NCBI RefSeq assembly: GCF_003957515.1
Contig: NZ_RQXW01000012.1
Location: 1 to 64,000 of the forward strand
Length of the DNA stretch: 64,000 nucleotides
Reading direction: 5' to 3'
DNA from: Amphritea opalescens
GTDB taxonomy: Bacteria > Pseudomonadota > Gammaproteobacteria > Pseudomonadales > Balneatricaceae
Below, one piece after another: positions 19,155 to 32,758 of this stretch. The position numbers and the translations under genes were made by a program. The first letter of the stretch is position 1, and each line of letters opens with the position of its first letter. The notes under the pieces were generated by a model that saw only the letters and a program-made list of their open reading frames with translations, had not been told where the DNA came from and did no database searches.

Positions 19155-20351
19155 TTAATCTGCCTGACGCCGCAAAAACGTCGGGATATCCAGATAGGTC
19201 TCTGTTTCCCCTTGTGTGCTACTGTTCGACTGCTGTGAACCAGAAAGTTCCCTTTGCGAAGGTCTGTTTTTTTCAGCACTAATATGATCGGCTTTGCGGC
19301 GATGCACTGCCGGTAACTCAAGCTGATCTAAGTCCAACTCACCATCAGGCTTACGGTTGCTACTCACTACCTTAACCGTAGTTTCCGCAGCTTCTGCTTT
19401 TTGCAATCCCGTAGCGACCACGGTGACCTTGATGTCATCTTCCATTTCAGGATCAATAACGGTACCCACCACTACGATGGCATTATCGGAGGCAAACTCA
19501 TCGATCACCTGCCCCACATCACTGAACTCACCCAAGCCTAAATCAAGACCGGCAGTGATATTAACCAGAATACCCCGAGCGCCCATCAAATCGACATCTT
19601 CTAGCAATGGACTACGAACCGCCGCCTGCGCCGCTTCGATAGCGCGATTTTCACCCCGCGCGACACCAGTACCCATCATCGAGGTGCCCATTTCAGACAT
19701 CACGGTGCGTACATCGGCAAAATCGACGTTCATCATCCCCGGGCGGATAATCAGGTCGGAGATCCCTTGCACGGCGCCTTTAAGCACATCATTGGCTTCA
19801 TCAAAGGCTTTGATCAGAGTGCAGTTTTTACCCAACACCTTTAGCAGCTTTTCATTAGGCACGATAATCAGAGAGTCGACATGCTCAGACAGCTCTTTGA
19901 TACCCTGATCGGCAATCAGCATCCGCTTTTTACCTTCGAACGGGAACGGTTTGGTCACAACCGCAACCGTCAGGATACCCAGCTCTTTCGCCACTTCAGC
20001 GACTATCGGAGCCGCCCCGGTACCGGTGCCACCACCCATACCGGCGGTGATGAACACCATATCCGCGCCACGCAGCACCTCGACGATCTGATCACGATCA
20101 TCCAGCGCCGCCTGCCGACCAATATCTGGATTGGCACCAGCTCCTAACCCCTTGGTGATCTCGCCACCGAGCTGCAGGACGCTGCGCGAGCCCATATGAT
20201 TCAATGCTTGCGCATCGGTATTAGCACAGATGAACTCAACCCCATCAACCTCTGATGAGACCATGTGCTGTACCGCGTTACCACCGCCGCCGCCAACGCC
20301 AATCACTTTAATAACGGCGCTCTGTGCAATGTCATTTACTAATTCAAACAT
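19155..20351 (-). CDS. ftsZ: Cell division GTPase FtsZ
   Basis: Tubulin-like GTPase that forms the Z ring. The N-terminal [10 protein letters not shown] and the tubulin signature GGGTGTG (near residue 107) bind GTP. The T7 loop [12 protein letters not shown] completes the active site in the dimer. A variable linker follows residue 315, and the C-terminal peptide DIPTFLRRQ binds FtsA and ZipA. The start is the ATG at 20351 behind GGAGGGAAGGG. The upstream open frame to 20426 is not needed. The product has 398 residues. Confidence 0.98.
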   Translation of the reverse strand: MFELVNDIAQSAVIKVIGVGGGGGNAVQHMVSSEVDGVEFICANTDAQALNHMGSRSVLQLGGEITKGLGAGANPDIGRQAALDDRDQIVEVLRGADMVFITAGMGGGTGTGAAPIVAEVAKELGILTVAVVTKPFPFEGKKRMLIADQGIKELSEHVDSLIIVPNEKLLKVLGKNCTLIKAFDEANDVLKGAVQGISDLIIRPGMMNVDFADVRTVMSEMGTSMMGTGVARGENRAIEAAQAAVRSPLLEDVDLMGARGILVNITAGLDLGLGEFSDVGQVIDEFASDNAIVVVGTVIDPEMEDDIKVTVVATGLQKAEAAETTVKVVSSNRKPDGELDLDQLELPAVHRRKADHISAEKNRPSQRELSGSQQSNSSTQGETETYLDIPTFLRRQAD

Positions 20352-20523
20352 ATCCCTTCCCTCCAGGTTCAGTGCCCGACCCGCACCTGCTTGTGTTGCA
20401 TTCTGTTTCATTGCTGACTGCCACATCCTGTGAATACTTCAATCACCCGGGGATAACACCTTGTGTATCACGCCCCGCTCTATTTATGCTTCGAATCCGT
20501 TCTGCTCTACGCTTATAACATCA

Positions 20524-21765
20524 TCAAAAATTCCCCTGAAACCAGGTTTTCATCCGTTGCAGTACATTCGGTTGTTCACCACCATCATCAACCGGTACCG
20601 CTTCAACCTGATGTTGTACATCCTGTTTAGCGTATTGCAGCAAACCGATGCCGGTGGCGTAGATAGGGCTATTCAAAATATCCCCCATCCCGCGTACGCC
20701 TTTTGGTAAGGCTAACCGTACCGGCATATGAAAAATCTCTTCGGCTAATTCGACTGCGCCTTCCATCTTCGCTGTACCACCGGTCAGTACGATACCGGCG
20801 GCGACTAAATCTTCAAATCCGCTACGTCGCAGTTCAGACTGCACTAGGGTGAACAGCTCGTCATAACGAGGCTCAACCACTTCAGCCAACGCCTGGCGAG
20901 ACAGATCCCGTGATGGACGATCGCCCACACTCGGTACCTTAATGGTGTCTTCTGCTCGCGCCAGTTGCGCTAATGCGCAGGCGTATTTAATTTTGATATC
21001 TTCCGCATGGGGCGTAGGGGTACGTAACGCCATAGCGATATCGTTCGTCACCTGATCCCCCGCTATCGGGATAACCGCTGTGTGCCGGATAGATCCACCG
21101 GTAAAGATAGCGATATCGGTAGTACCACCGCCCATATCGACCATACACACACCCAGCTCTTTCTCATCTTCGGTCAACACGGCAAAACTAGAAGCTAACT
21201 GCTCCAATACCGAGTTATCCACCGCCAAGCCGCAACGCCGCACACATTTTTCAATATTCTGGACCGCATTCACTGCGCCCGTCACTAAGTGAACCTTGGC
21301 TTCCAAACGAACACCGGACATCCCCAGCGGCTCGCGAATCCCTTCCTGATTATCGATCACATACTCCTGCGGTAATATATGCAGGATTTTCTGATCCGCC
21401 GGAATGGCCACGGCTCGGGCAGCATCGATGACCCTTTCGAGGTCATGCTCCATCACCTCACCCTCACGCACCGCAACGATACCGTGAGAATTCATACTAT
21501 TAATATGACTACCGGCAATCCCCACGGTGACCGAATGAATCTTACAACCGGCCATCAACTCAGCTTCATCCACCGCCCGCTGAATCGAGTGCACGGTGGA
21601 TTCAATATTTACCACCACGCCGCGCTTAAGCCCACGGGATTCATGGGAACCAATGCCAACGATATCGATCATGCCGTCCAGGCCTACTTCGCCAACGAGA
21701 CACACCACTTTTGAGGTGCCGATATCCAGTGCCACGATCATATTATTTCCAGGCTTCATCGCCAT
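20524..21765 (-). CDS. ftsA: Cell division protein FtsA
   Basis: Actin-like ATPase that tethers FtsZ to the inner membrane. IVALDIGTSKV is the phosphate-1 motif, MVDMGGGTTDIAI the phosphate-2 motif, and AGIVLTGGTAKMEG the adenosine motif. The C-terminal amphipathic helix LQRMKTWFQGNF provides membrane attachment. I place the start at ATG 21765, just after the ftsQ stop. ATG 21759 is equally possible, and the open frame to 21852 overlaps ftsQ without a ribosome site. About 413 residues, as usual. It is separated from ftsZ by about 170 bases with no recognised gene. Confidence 0.96.
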   Translation of the reverse strand: MAMKPGNNMIVALDIGTSKVVCLVGEVGLDGMIDIVGIGSHESRGLKRGVVVNIESTVHSIQRAVDEAELMAGCKIHSVTVGIAGSHINSMNSHGIVAVREGEVMEHDLERVIDAARAVAIPADQKILHILPQEYVIDNQEGIREPLGMSGVRLEAKVHLVTGAVNAVQNIEKCVRRCGLAVDNSVLEQLASSFAVLTEDEKELGVCMVDMGGGTTDIAIFTGGSIRHTAVIPIAGDQVTNDIAMALRTPTPHAEDIKIKYACALAQLARAEDTIKVPSVGDRPSRDLSRQALAEVVEPRYDELFTLVQSELRRSGFEDLVAAGIVLTGGTAKMEGAVELAEEIFHMPVRLALPKGVRGMGDILNSPIYATGIGLLQYAKQDVQHQVEAVPVDDGGEQPNVLQRMKTWFQGNF

Positions 21766-21775
21766 ATTCTCTGTA

Positions 21776-22747
21776 TCAACCCTTCTGTTGTTCATCAGTG
21801 GCCGCCAAAGGGCGCCACTTAACGGCAATGCCGTTGTTGTAACGAATATCAATCTGTTCTATTCGGCCGGCATCCGCATCGGCCTGCAAACGCTGTTGGT
21901 AGATGGTCAAAAAACGCTCTAAGCGCGCCACGACCTGATCACGCCCTACCACCACCCGAATGCCGTTATCCAATAACAGCGTCCAAGCACCACGGGCTTC
22001 CAGCTTTAACTCCACTAACTGTAATCCGGTATTACGGAGCATCTGATTTAAGTCGTAATACTCCGACATCATCATCCCCGTATTACTCGAAGGCCCCCGC
22101 AAGCGCGGTAAGGCGTTGTATTTAGCAACATCATCGGGCCAAAAAATATCGCCCTCATGATTTAACAATCCATCTTCCCCCCAACGGGCGATGGGTACCT
22201 CTTCTGTCACCGTCAGATATAAGGATGCAGGCCAACGCCGACCGACCCCAACCTGATAGACCCAAGGATCTATCTGTATACCCGATTTAACCGCCTCAAT
22301 ATCCGCACTGAGTAACCCACCATTCATCAGTGCGACCGACTTAGCAGCAATCTGTTGGCGATCTAGATGCTGTGTACTGCCGGCAAATATCACCTGTTCG
22401 ACCGGCTGATCCAACCAGCGATACAGGGCGCCATAAGCATTACTCATCAACACCATGAATACCGCCAGCGCGGTCAGAATCGTCGCAGGCTTAACCCACC
22501 AGTCACCATCAATACGATTCCACCAAGGCCCTTCGCTCTGTTCAACCGCAGCCTCTGTTGGGCTCTGCCGCGCGGTCTTAGTGTCAGTTCTTGTATCATT
22601 TTTAAGCGGCGGTAATTTTTTAACCTGCCTAAACCAGCTAGCGACTTTGCTTTGTGGTTGTTCTGTTTTCTTATAAACCGTCGCTGAAGCACCCCGTTTG
22701 GGCGGCTCCGGTGTGGTTTGTTCGGCAGAAAACAGTTTTTTCAGCAT
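21776..22747 (-). CDS. ftsQ: Cell division protein FtsQ
   Basis: Bitopic divisome protein that links early and late components through FtsB/FtsL. A long basic cytoplasmic tail (about 85 residues, longer than in E. coli) precedes one membrane helix (ILTALAVFMVLMSNAYGAL, about 90-108). A POTRA domain starts at VEQVIFAGSTQHLD (about 117), and the beta domain ends with IEQIDIRYNNGIAVKW. It comes three bases after ddl and is followed closely by ftsA. Confidence 0.95.
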   Translation of the reverse strand: MLKKLFSAEQTTPEPPKRGASATVYKKTEQPQSKVASWFRQVKKLPPLKNDTRTDTKTARQSPTEAAVEQSEGPWWNRIDGDWWVKPATILTALAVFMVLMSNAYGALYRWLDQPVEQVIFAGSTQHLDRQQIAAKSVALMNGGLLSADIEAVKSGIQIDPWVYQVGVGRRWPASLYLTVTEEVPIARWGEDGLLNHEGDIFWPDDVAKYNALPRLRGPSSNTGMMMSEYYDLNQMLRNTGLQLVELKLEARGAWTLLLDNGIRVVVGRDQVVARLERFLTIYQQRLQADADAGRIEQIDIRYNNGIAVKWRPLAATDEQQKG

Positions 22748-22750
22748 CGC

Positions 22751-25136
<2,386 letters not shown>

Positions 25137-25140
<4 letters not shown>

Positions 25141-26234
25141 TTGTTCATTACCTCCAGACAGATATCAGCAACGGCCTGACTCGCCTCGGGTTGCCCCAGC
25201 TGACGCGCTTTTTGCGCCATCGCTAGCAATACCTCACGGTCATTCAGCTGCTCTGTCAAAATATTTATCAGACGATCTCGATTCAGTTCATTTTGCTGAA
25301 TCAGAATCGCCGCGCCAGCCTCGGCCAAATAACGAGCATTACCCGTCTGATGGTCGTCTACGGCAAATGGAAATGGCACCAGTACCGATGCCACACCAGC
25401 AATACTTAATTCACTAACAGTCAGTGCGCCGGCACGACAGAGCACAAGATCCGCCCAGCCATAGGCTTCATCCATCCGCTCAATAAAGGGCACCACCCGA
25501 ATAGATTTCCGATCGGCGAAACCCGCCGCTTGATAGAGCGCTTCGGTTTCAGCTAGATTACGTTTGCCCACTTGGTGCAACACCTCAGGGATCATCCCTT
25601 CAGGCAACGCACTCAGCACCTCAGGCAGGAGTTCATTGATCGCCTTCGCGCCTAAACTGCCCCCCACCACTAACAGGCGTAATGGCCCTTCTCGACCAGC
25701 AAAGCGCTCAGTCGGTGCAGCTAGGTTCAGAATATCGCCACGCACGGGGTTACCCACGACGGTCGTCGCCACCTTACCCTTAAACGCACCACCGAAGGCT
25801 TCTAGTACCCGTCGAGCCAGCTTCGCTAAAATCTTATTGGTCATCCCCGCGCAGGCATTCTGTTCATGTACCAACACCGGCACACCGGTTAACCAAGCAG
25901 CCAGACCACCGGGACCTGAGGCAAAACCACCCATTCCCAGCACAACATCCGGTTTTACTCGGCGTAACACCCCAAACGCTTGACTCAAAGCGTGCAGCAG
26001 GCGCAAGGGTGCCAGCAGTAAGCTTAACTTCCCCTTACCACGCAGACCTTTTACATCTATACAGTGCAACTGAATATCCGCTGCGGGTACGACATCCGCT
26101 TCGATACCCGCCGCAGTACCCAACCATTCCACCGCAACACCCTGCTGTCGTAAGCAGTCCGCCGTCGCCAGTGCCGGAAAAACATGTCCTCCGGTCCCTC
26201 CAGCCATAATCAGTACTTTGCGGCCCTTATTCAT
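25137..26234 (-). CDS. murG: UDP-GlcNAc:lipid I GlcNAc transferase MurG
   Basis: Peripheral inner-membrane glycosyltransferase (GT28) that converts lipid I to lipid II. The motifs [14 protein letters not shown] (about 10), [15 protein letters not shown] (about 97), [12 protein letters not shown] (about 122) and [10 protein letters not shown] (about 260) are intact. I use ATG 26234; a GTG two codons upstream is possible. It overlaps the ftsW 3' end by 8-14 bases. Confidence 0.97.
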
Positions 26235-27450
26235 CGTCACTGCCTGTTGTTGATTGTTTCTTTTTGCCAGCCTTTGGCTTACTTGCAGCCTTAACCTGTA
26301 GCCGCTTCAATTCGTAATCCACCCGCATCACAATCGCGATCATGACGCAGCTCACCACTAAACTACTGCCACCATAGCTGACCAACGGTAGCGTCAGCCC
26401 CTTAGTGGGTAATGCGCCGACATTAACTCCGATATTAATCAGCGCCTGTCCGGTCAACATAATGGCGAAGCCATAAACCATATACGCCATAAAAAATTGC
26501 TGTAACTTTTCAGCGCGACGCCCAATACGAAACATCCGTTGCGCCATCAAGCCATATAGCACCACGACCAGCAGTGCAAAGATCAATCCCATCTCCTCAG
26601 CCAGCACCGAAAAAACAAAATCGGTATGTGCCTCGGGCAGATAAAAAAGCTTTTGCACGCTATTACCTAAACCGGCACCCAACCAGTCTCCTCGGCCAAA
26701 TGCGATCTGCGCCTGGGCCAACTGATAACCCGAGCCAAATGGATCGGCCCAAGGATCAAGAAAGGTCTTTAATCGCACCACCCGATAGGGCTGCCACATC
26801 GCCAACGAAGAGATAACGGCAACACAGCCACTCACAATCAACGCAAACTGGCTAAACTTCATACCCCCGAGGAAAATCATCCCCATCACGCTACCCATCA
26901 ACACCACGGCAGCACCGAAATCCGGCTCAAAAATCATCAAAGAGACAAAGAAAGCCAGTGGAAACGCGGGCTTAATAACCCCCATCCAACTTCCGCGAAC
27001 CTCCGTCAAACGGCGGACTAGATAGCCGGACAGATAGATCACCATGGTAAACTTGGCCACTTCCGACGCCTGAAGGTTGACAGGGCCCAGTGGAATCCAG
27101 CGAACGGAACCATTGATTTCTCGACCAACAAACAACACCAATATCAACAACACCGAACCGACCAACAGCAGCAAAGGGCCACCACGCTCCCAAAGACTGA
27201 TAGGCACTCGCAAAACAATAATCGCCGCGGTTAAACCGATGACAATAAAGAGGCCATGGCGGATCATATAAAAAAACGGATTACTATTTCGTACCGCTGC
27301 AACCTCAATCGAGGCTGAACTAATCATCACAAAACCGAGCAAAATCAAACACAGCGCTGCAGCCACCAGTAACGGGTCGAATGGCAACACACGGTTGCCT
27401 ATCGTTGCCGTTGTGGGCATAGATACCTTCAGTGCAGCACTCGCTGTCAT
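26227..27450 (-). CDS. ftsW: Peptidoglycan glycosyltransferase FtsW
   Basis: SEDS-family polymerase that makes septal glycan from lipid II together with FtsI. About ten membrane helices are visible. Conserved SEDS segments are EPDFGAAVVLMG (catalytic Asp region), GSGYQLAQAQIAFGRG, LPEAHTDFVFSVLAEE and LPLVSYGGSSLVVS. The C-terminal cytoplasmic tail is basic (ASKPKAGKKKQS). 407 residues. The start overlaps the murD stop by four bases. Confidence 0.97.
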   Translation of the reverse strand: MTASAALKVSMPTTATIGNRVLPFDPLLVAAALCLILLGFVMISSASIEVAAVRNSNPFFYMIRHGLFIVIGLTAAIIVLRVPISLWERGGPLLLLVGSVLLILVLFVGREINGSVRWIPLGPVNLQASEVAKFTMVIYLSGYLVRRLTEVRGSWMGVIKPAFPLAFFVSLMIFEPDFGAAVVLMGSVMGMIFLGGMKFSQFALIVSGCVAVISSLAMWQPYRVVRLKTFLDPWADPFGSGYQLAQAQIAFGRGDWLGAGLGNSVQKLFYLPEAHTDFVFSVLAEEMGLIFALLVVVLYGLMAQRMFRIGRRAEKLQQFFMAYMVYGFAIMLTGQALINIGVNVGALPTKGLTLPLVSYGGSSLVVSCVMIAIVMRVDYELKRLQVKAASKPKAGKKKQSTTGSDDE

Positions 27451-28799
27451 AACGCCTCCACCGATTCAATAAATGCATCTCCCCGAGCAGGAAAGCCACT
27501 AAACATATCGAAACTCGCGCAGGCGGGTGACAGCAGCACGATATCACCGGGTTGCGCCAAGCTTGTCGCCAACTCAACCGCAGCTGTCATGCTTTCAGCG
27601 TAATGTCCCTCAAGGCAGCTAACGGCTTGGTCGATCAAACCACCATCTTTACCGATCAAAACCAATGCCCGAGCCGCTGCTTTCAGCGGTTTCTCAAGGT
27701 CACTAAAATCAGCCCCTTTACCGACGCCGCCAGCGATCAAGACTATTTTATGTCCTTCAGCCAATATCGCAGATAAACCATTAATCGCGGCAACCGTCGC
27801 ACCGACATTAGTACCTTTACTGTCATTGAAGTACGCCACACCCTGCTTATCCGCGACCCACTGACAACGATGCTTCAGCCCTGCGAACTGCTTAAGGGTT
27901 TGCAACATAGACTCAAGTGGAATATTGACCGCTTCGCCCAGCGCCAACGCCGCTAAGGCATTAGCCAAGTTGTGTTGCCCCTGAATCTTGAGTTCATTCA
28001 CGGCTAGTAGTGGGGTTAAACCCCGCGCCAAGAATGTTTGCCCATCCTTTTCAAGCAGTCCAAACTGATTCAGGTCGGGTCGACCTAAGCCAAAACTGCT
28101 AATTTTAACGCCCGTACTCACCAGCGGAGAGGTCAAGGGGTCATCACGATTAATCACGACGTTCGCCGCACCCTTAAACACCCGATGTTTCGCTTGATAG
28201 TACAGATGTAAGCTATTGCTATAACGGTCAAGATGATCAGGGCTTACATTCAGCACGGTCGCCGCCGCTGCCCGCAGATCATTCACCGTTTCCAGCTGAA
28301 AGCTCGACAGTTCCAGTACATACAACGCTTGTTCACCGTCGCTCAGCATATCCAACACGGGGGTGCCTAGATTGCCACCGATACCGGTATCAATACCCGC
28401 ATCCAGTGCCATCTGACCTACCAAGGTGGTCACGGTGCTTTTGGCATTGGAACCCGTGATCGCAACAATCGGTGCGCTAACCGCCTGACAGAACAGATCG
28501 ATATCACCACTGAGCTTTACCCCTGCCGCCGCGGCTGCCTGAATAGCGGGCTGATCTTTAGCAACGCCGGGGCTCAGAATAATTTCGCTGGCACGGCACA
28601 GCAGTGCTGGATTCAACTCACCGCAATGAACTTCTGTTTCAGGAAACTCTGCATGAATCAGTTCAAGGTTCGGTGGCGCATCCCGCGTATCAACGAGCAT
28701 AAACGGCAACCCTTTAGCCGCCAGATAGCGCGCGCAGGAAAGCCCGGTCTGACCCAGTCCGATGATTATCCGCAGTTGATCCGTCGCTATCAGGCTCAC
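27447..28799 (-). CDS. murD: UDP-N-acetylmuramoylalanine--D-glutamate ligase
   Basis: Adds D-Glu to UDP-MurNAc-L-Ala. IIIGLGQTGLSCARYL binds the uridine nucleotide. GSNAKSTV is the ATP loop, with Ala where many have Gly, as I recall also in Pseudomonas. NDSKGTNVGAT and SPACASFDMF are diagnostic of MurD. The start is a GTG with GGAGATATT upstream. 450 residues; it follows mraY by ten bases. Confidence 0.97.
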   Translation of the reverse strand: MSLIATDQLRIIIGLGQTGLSCARYLAAKGLPFMLVDTRDAPPNLELIHAEFPETEVHCGELNPALLCRASEIILSPGVAKDQPAIQAAAAAGVKLSGDIDLFCQAVSAPIVAITGSNAKSTVTTLVGQMALDAGIDTGIGGNLGTPVLDMLSDGEQALYVLELSSFQLETVNDLRAAAATVLNVSPDHLDRYSNSLHLYYQAKHRVFKGAANVVINRDDPLTSPLVSTGVKISSFGLGRPDLNQFGLLEKDGQTFLARGLTPLLAVNELKIQGQHNLANALAALALGEAVNIPLESMLQTLKQFAGLKHRCQWVADKQGVAYFNDSKGTNVGATVAAINGLSAILAEGHKIVLIAGGVGKGADFSDLEKPLKAAARALVLIGKDGGLIDQAVSCLEGHYAESMTAAVELATSLAQPGDIVLLSPACASFDMFSGFPARGDAFIESVEAL

Positions 28800-28809
28800 A
28801 ATATCTCCG

Positions 28810-29892
28810 TTAACGTATTTTCAGGGTTGCTAAGCCGACCAGCACTAGCACCACGGTAATAATCCAAAACCGCACAATAACCCGCGGTTCTGGCCAACCT
28901 TTTAACTCAAAATGATGATGCAGCGGCGCCATTCTAAAGATGCGCCGACCCGTCAACTTAAAGGAACCTACCTGCAGGATGACCGACACGGTTTCGATCA
29001 CAAACACCCCGCCCATAATCATCAAGACAAACTCTTGGCGCACGATAACCGCAATCACCCCTAGTGCAGCACCCAATGCTAACGCGCCGACGTCGCCCAT
29101 AAAGACCTGCGCGGGATAGGTGTTAAACCACAGAAAACCAAGGCCGGCACCCACTATCGAAGCACAAATAATCACTAACTCACCGGCACCGGCGATATAG
29201 GGAATATGCAGATAGTCAGCAAAGTTAACGTTGCCGCCCAAATAAGCAAAAAAGCCCAAAGCGCCGGCCACCAGCACGGTTGGCAAGATAGCCAAACCAT
29301 CTAAACCATCGGTCAGGTTCACCGCATTTGAGGTGCCGACAATGACGAAATAGGTGAAGACGATAAAGAACAGCCCCATATCGATCGCGACATCTTTAAA
29401 GATCGGAATAATCAACTGGGTTTCAGCGGGTGCTTGAGCCGTCATATAGAGCACTATCGCCGCCCCTAAACCGCCCACCGACTGCCAAAAATACTTCCAA
29501 CGGGCCGGCAAACCTCGCGTACTTTTTTCAATGACCATGCGGTAATCATCAACCCAACCTACCGCGCCGAAAATAAAGATAACCCCCAATACGATCCAGG
29601 TATAACGGTTGGTCAAGTCTGCCCACAACAAAGTACTGATCATGATGGCCAGAATAATCAGCGCGCCACCCATCGTCGGGGTACCCGCTTTACTGAAGTG
29701 AGACTCCGGACCATCACTACGCACGGTCTGGCCAATCTGTTTACTTTTCAGTTTACGAATCAGCGCAGGCCCCAACATTAAGGAGATCGACAGCGCAGTC
29801 AGCACCCCAAGAATGCCGCGTAGTGTCAGATAACTAAACACGGTGAAAAAACTGTTATATTCAGCCAGCCAGTTGGCCAAAAACAATAACAT
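28810..29892 (-). CDS. mraY: Phospho-MurNAc-pentapeptide transferase MraY
   Basis: Transfers phospho-MurNAc-pentapeptide to undecaprenyl phosphate to give lipid I. It has ten membrane helices over 360 residues. The catalytic aspartates are in [10 protein letters not shown] (about 115) and [10 protein letters not shown] (about 193-199), and the [14 protein letters not shown] motif (about 265) and the [13 protein letters not shown] histidine loop (about 325) are intact. The ATG overlaps the murF stop by one base (TGATG). Confidence 0.98.
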   Translation of the reverse strand: MLLFLANWLAEYNSFFTVFSYLTLRGILGVLTALSISLMLGPALIRKLKSKQIGQTVRSDGPESHFSKAGTPTMGGALIILAIMISTLLWADLTNRYTWIVLGVIFIFGAVGWVDDYRMVIEKSTRGLPARWKYFWQSVGGLGAAIVLYMTAQAPAETQLIIPIFKDVAIDMGLFFIVFTYFVIVGTSNAVNLTDGLDGLAILPTVLVAGALGFFAYLGGNVNFADYLHIPYIAGAGELVIICASIVGAGLGFLWFNTYPAQVFMGDVGALALGAALGVIAVIVRQEFVLMIMGGVFVIETVSVILQVGSFKLTGRRIFRMAPLHHHFELKGWPEPRVIVRFWIITVVLVLVGLATLKIR

Positions 29893-31280
29893 CAGTGACT
29901 ACCTCCATCGGTAGAGCCGTCATTGGTCAGGCCCGTTACAATTTGATCCATTCCCGCACTGCGAGAACCTTTGATTAATAAAACACGCGGACACGCAGGC
30001 AACTGCTGCACATACGTTAGCAACGCGGTTTTATCCGAAAAATGTTCTGCATGTTGGCCACCCGCCGCCATAAAGCTTTCGTTCGCAGCACGACTCAAAA
30101 CACCGCAACTCAACAATCGATCGATGCCTTTTTTGGCTGCGTATTCTCCGACCTCGCGATGTTTCTGTTCTGCATCAGCCCCCAGCTCCCCCATATCGCC
30201 TAATACCAAGACCTGATCACCCTCGAGTTCAGCTAAGGTATCCAGTGCCGCTTTCACCGCATCGGGGTTGGCGTTATAACTGTCATCAATGACTAGCGTT
30301 GTTTCATTTAGCTGAATAGGACGCATGCGCCCAGCAACGCCCTGACACAGACTTAACCCCTCTGCCGCCACGGTTGGCTGACATCCATCGGCCAAAACAG
30401 CGGCCGCCGCGGCTAGCGCATTAGCAATATTGTGTCGCCCCATCAACGCAAGACTGACGGGGTATTGAGCACCTTGATAATTCAGATCAAAGGCATAACA
30501 ACCGTTTGCCTGTAAGCGAATATTCGAAGCAAACACCGACGCCTCTTCATCTGTAATCGAAAAGGTGAGTCGTGGCTGCTGCGAGAGCATACCGAGCCAG
30601 ACATCCGCATGGGGATCATCCAAATTAACGATGGCGGTACCGTTAGCGGACAACCCTTCAAATATTTCTGCCTTCGCCAGCACCACGCCTCGAAGAGAAC
30701 CAAACCCTTCAAGGTGAGCGCCAAAGGCGTTATTCAAAATAGCAACATCGGGTTTGGCCAAATGGGTACTGTATGCAATTTCATGTGCACCACTGGCCCC
30801 CATCTCAATCACCGCATACTGATCACCCGCCGAGAGCCGCAGCAAAGTTAGCGGCACACCGATATCGTTATTGAGATTCCCCTGAGTGGCTAAGGTTTGC
30901 CCCCGTAACCGATTAATCGATGCCAACATCTCTTTGACGGTGGTTTTACCGCTGCTACCCGTGACGGCAAACATCGAGCCACTGAAACGGGCGCGATTGA
31001 AAGCCGCTAAATTCCCTAGCGCCATCCGCGTGTTGCTGACCACCAACTGCGGTACATCAACCTCAACTTCTCGCTCCACGACAACAGCCACTGCACCATC
31101 TGCCACCGCCTGAACAACAAAATCGTGGGCATCAAAATGCTCACCGCGCAGCGCAACGAATAGATCCCCTGCCTGAATGTTGCGGGTATCCGTGCTAACG
31201 CCAAGCACGGCACAGCTGCCACCGACTAGCCGTGCAGACAAAGGCCCAGTCAGTTCGCTTAAACGAAACGGGCCGTTCAT
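29892..31280 (-). CDS. murF: UDP-MurNAc-tripeptide--D-Ala-D-Ala ligase
   Basis: Completes the pentapeptide by adding D-Ala-D-Ala. [12 protein letters not shown] is the ATP loop (about residue 110). [23 protein letters not shown] and [15 protein letters not shown] (about 320) are MurF motifs. It starts four bases inside the murE 3' end (ATGA) and overlaps mraY by one base. Confidence 0.97.
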   Translation of the reverse strand: MNGPFRLSELTGPLSARLVGGSCAVLGVSTDTRNIQAGDLFVALRGEHFDAHDFVVQAVADGAVAVVVEREVEVDVPQLVVSNTRMALGNLAAFNRARFSGSMFAVTGSSGKTTVKEMLASINRLRGQTLATQGNLNNDIGVPLTLLRLSAGDQYAVIEMGASGAHEIAYSTHLAKPDVAILNNAFGAHLEGFGSLRGVVLAKAEIFEGLSANGTAIVNLDDPHADVWLGMLSQQPRLTFSITDEEASVFASNIRLQANGCYAFDLNYQGAQYPVSLALMGRHNIANALAAAAAVLADGCQPTVAAEGLSLCQGVAGRMRPIQLNETTLVIDDSYNANPDAVKAALDTLAELEGDQVLVLGDMGELGADAEQKHREVGEYAAKKGIDRLLSCGVLSRAANESFMAAGGQHAEHFSDKTALLTYVQQLPACPRVLLIKGSRSAGMDQIVTGLTNDGSTDGGSH

Positions 31281-32758
31281 TGATGGCCCCCTTGTGATAA
31301 CGCCAACGCATCACGGGCCACAGCCAAGTCATCAAATGGTCGCTTCACGCCTTGTATATCCTGATAATTCTCGTGTCCCTTTCCGGCAATCAATAAAATA
31401 TCCTCAGGCTTAAGCGCAGCAACGGCTTGCTCGATCGCCAACCGGCGGTCAGGCTCGCACATCACCTCTGCGCTACCACTAAAGCCGGTCATCACCATGT
31501 CAATAATCTGTTGTGGATCTTCGGTGCGCGGGTTATCACTGGTGACCACAATCCGCTCGGCCAATTTTTCGGCTACCTGAGCCATCTGCACCCGTTTACC
31601 GTTATCTCGGTCACCACCACAACCAAACACACACCAGAGCTCACCGTCACAATAGCGACGCAACGCTTCCAGTGCTTTTTCCAAGGCATCGGGCGTGTGC
31701 GCATAATCCACCACGACTAATGGCAACGCTTTAGAAACCCGCTGCATACGCCCAGCAACGGGGCTTATCTGTTGTAATCCACGTTCAATCTCAGCCTGTG
31801 GATAACCCATTTTCTCGGTAATCGCGATGCTCAGCAGCAGGTTACTCAGGTTAAACCGGCCGATCAGACCCGTATCTAACCTGAAGGTTCCACTCGGGGA
31901 ACTAATTTTTGCACGCATACCCGCCGCCGACAGTTTGACCTCCGTCGCACGTACCGCGGCACCCGCTGATTCACCAAACCCCAGTCGCTCCTGACCATCT
32001 TGAGCTAGCAGGCTGGCACCGAAAGCGTCATCGGCATTGATCACCTGATGTGCAATCGCCATATCGTTAAATAGACGCGCTTTAGCCGCCCCATAACTTT
32101 CCATATCGCCGTGATAGTCGAGATGATCACGGGAAAGGTTGGTGAAACCGGCCGCCTCAAAGTGCACACCGCTCACCCGCTGTTGATCCAGTGCGTGACT
32201 AGATACCTCCATCACCACCGCCGTCGCCCCCTGCTGACGAAAATCTGCCAACAGACGGTGTACACCAATAGCGTCGGGGGTCGTATGTGTCGCGGTACTC
32301 AATTGACCCAACAGCCCATTCCCAACGGTACCGATCAAACCACAGGTTTCGCCACAAGCCGTCAACAGCTGGGCGATATAATGGGCGCAGGAGGTTTTAC
32401 CGTTGGTTCCGGTCACACCCACAACCCGCATATGAAGAGAAGGTTCGCCATAAAAACGTGAAGCGACCTCGCCAATCACAGTAGCGACATCCGCTACTCC
32501 GATCAGAGGGATCGACACATTAATAGAGCCCGCTGCAGCCAGTTCTGCGTCATCAACGATCGCAGCGACTGCCCCTTCTGCTGCAGCGGAGCAAACAAAA
32601 TCAATTCCTTTATGATTAACACCATCGCGGGCAAAAAACAGATCACCCGGCTTAACATCGCGGCTATCCTGACAGATGCCACGGATAAGCAACGATGCAT
32701 ACTCTGTTACTGCGACCTGCGGTAACAGATCAGACAAGGCATACTCAGGGATACTCAT
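31277..32758 (-). CDS. murE: UDP-MurNAc-L-Ala-D-Glu--meso-diaminopimelate ligase
   Basis: Adds the third stem residue. GTNGKTSCAHYIAQLL is the ATP loop (about 115). The specificity motif DNPR in VTSDNPRTEDPQ indicates meso-diaminopimelate rather than lysine, as expected for Gram-negatives. VDYAHTPDALEKAL and GKGHENYQ are also typical. 493 residues. The ATG overlaps the ftsI stop (ATGA). Confidence 0.97.
   Translation of the reverse strand: MSIPEYALSDLLPQVAVTEYASLLIRGICQDSRDVKPGDLFFARDGVNHKGIDFVCSAAAEGAVAAIVDDAELAAAGSINVSIPLIGVADVATVIGEVASRFYGEPSLHMRVVGVTGTNGKTSCAHYIAQLLTACGETCGLIGTVGNGLLGQLSTATHTTPDAIGVHRLLADFRQQGATAVVMEVSSHALDQQRVSGVHFEAAGFTNLSRDHLDYHGDMESYGAAKARLFNDMAIAHQVINADDAFGASLLAQDGQERLGFGESAGAAVRATEVKLSAAGMRAKISSPSGTFRLDTGLIGRFNLSNLLLSIAITEKMGYPQAEIERGLQQISPVAGRMQRVSKALPLVVVDYAHTPDALEKALEALRRYCDGELWCVFGCGGDRDNGKRVQMAQVAEKLAERIVVTSDNPRTEDPQQIIDMVMTGFSGSAEVMCEPDRRLAIEQAVAALKPEDILLIAGKGHENYQDIQGVKRPFDDLAVARDALALSQGGHQ

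Noticed and set aside
19357-19908. 183-residue frame opposite ftsZ
   Set aside because: Antisense to an intact, strongly conserved gene; Ser/Thr/Ile-rich composition is typical of shadow frames.
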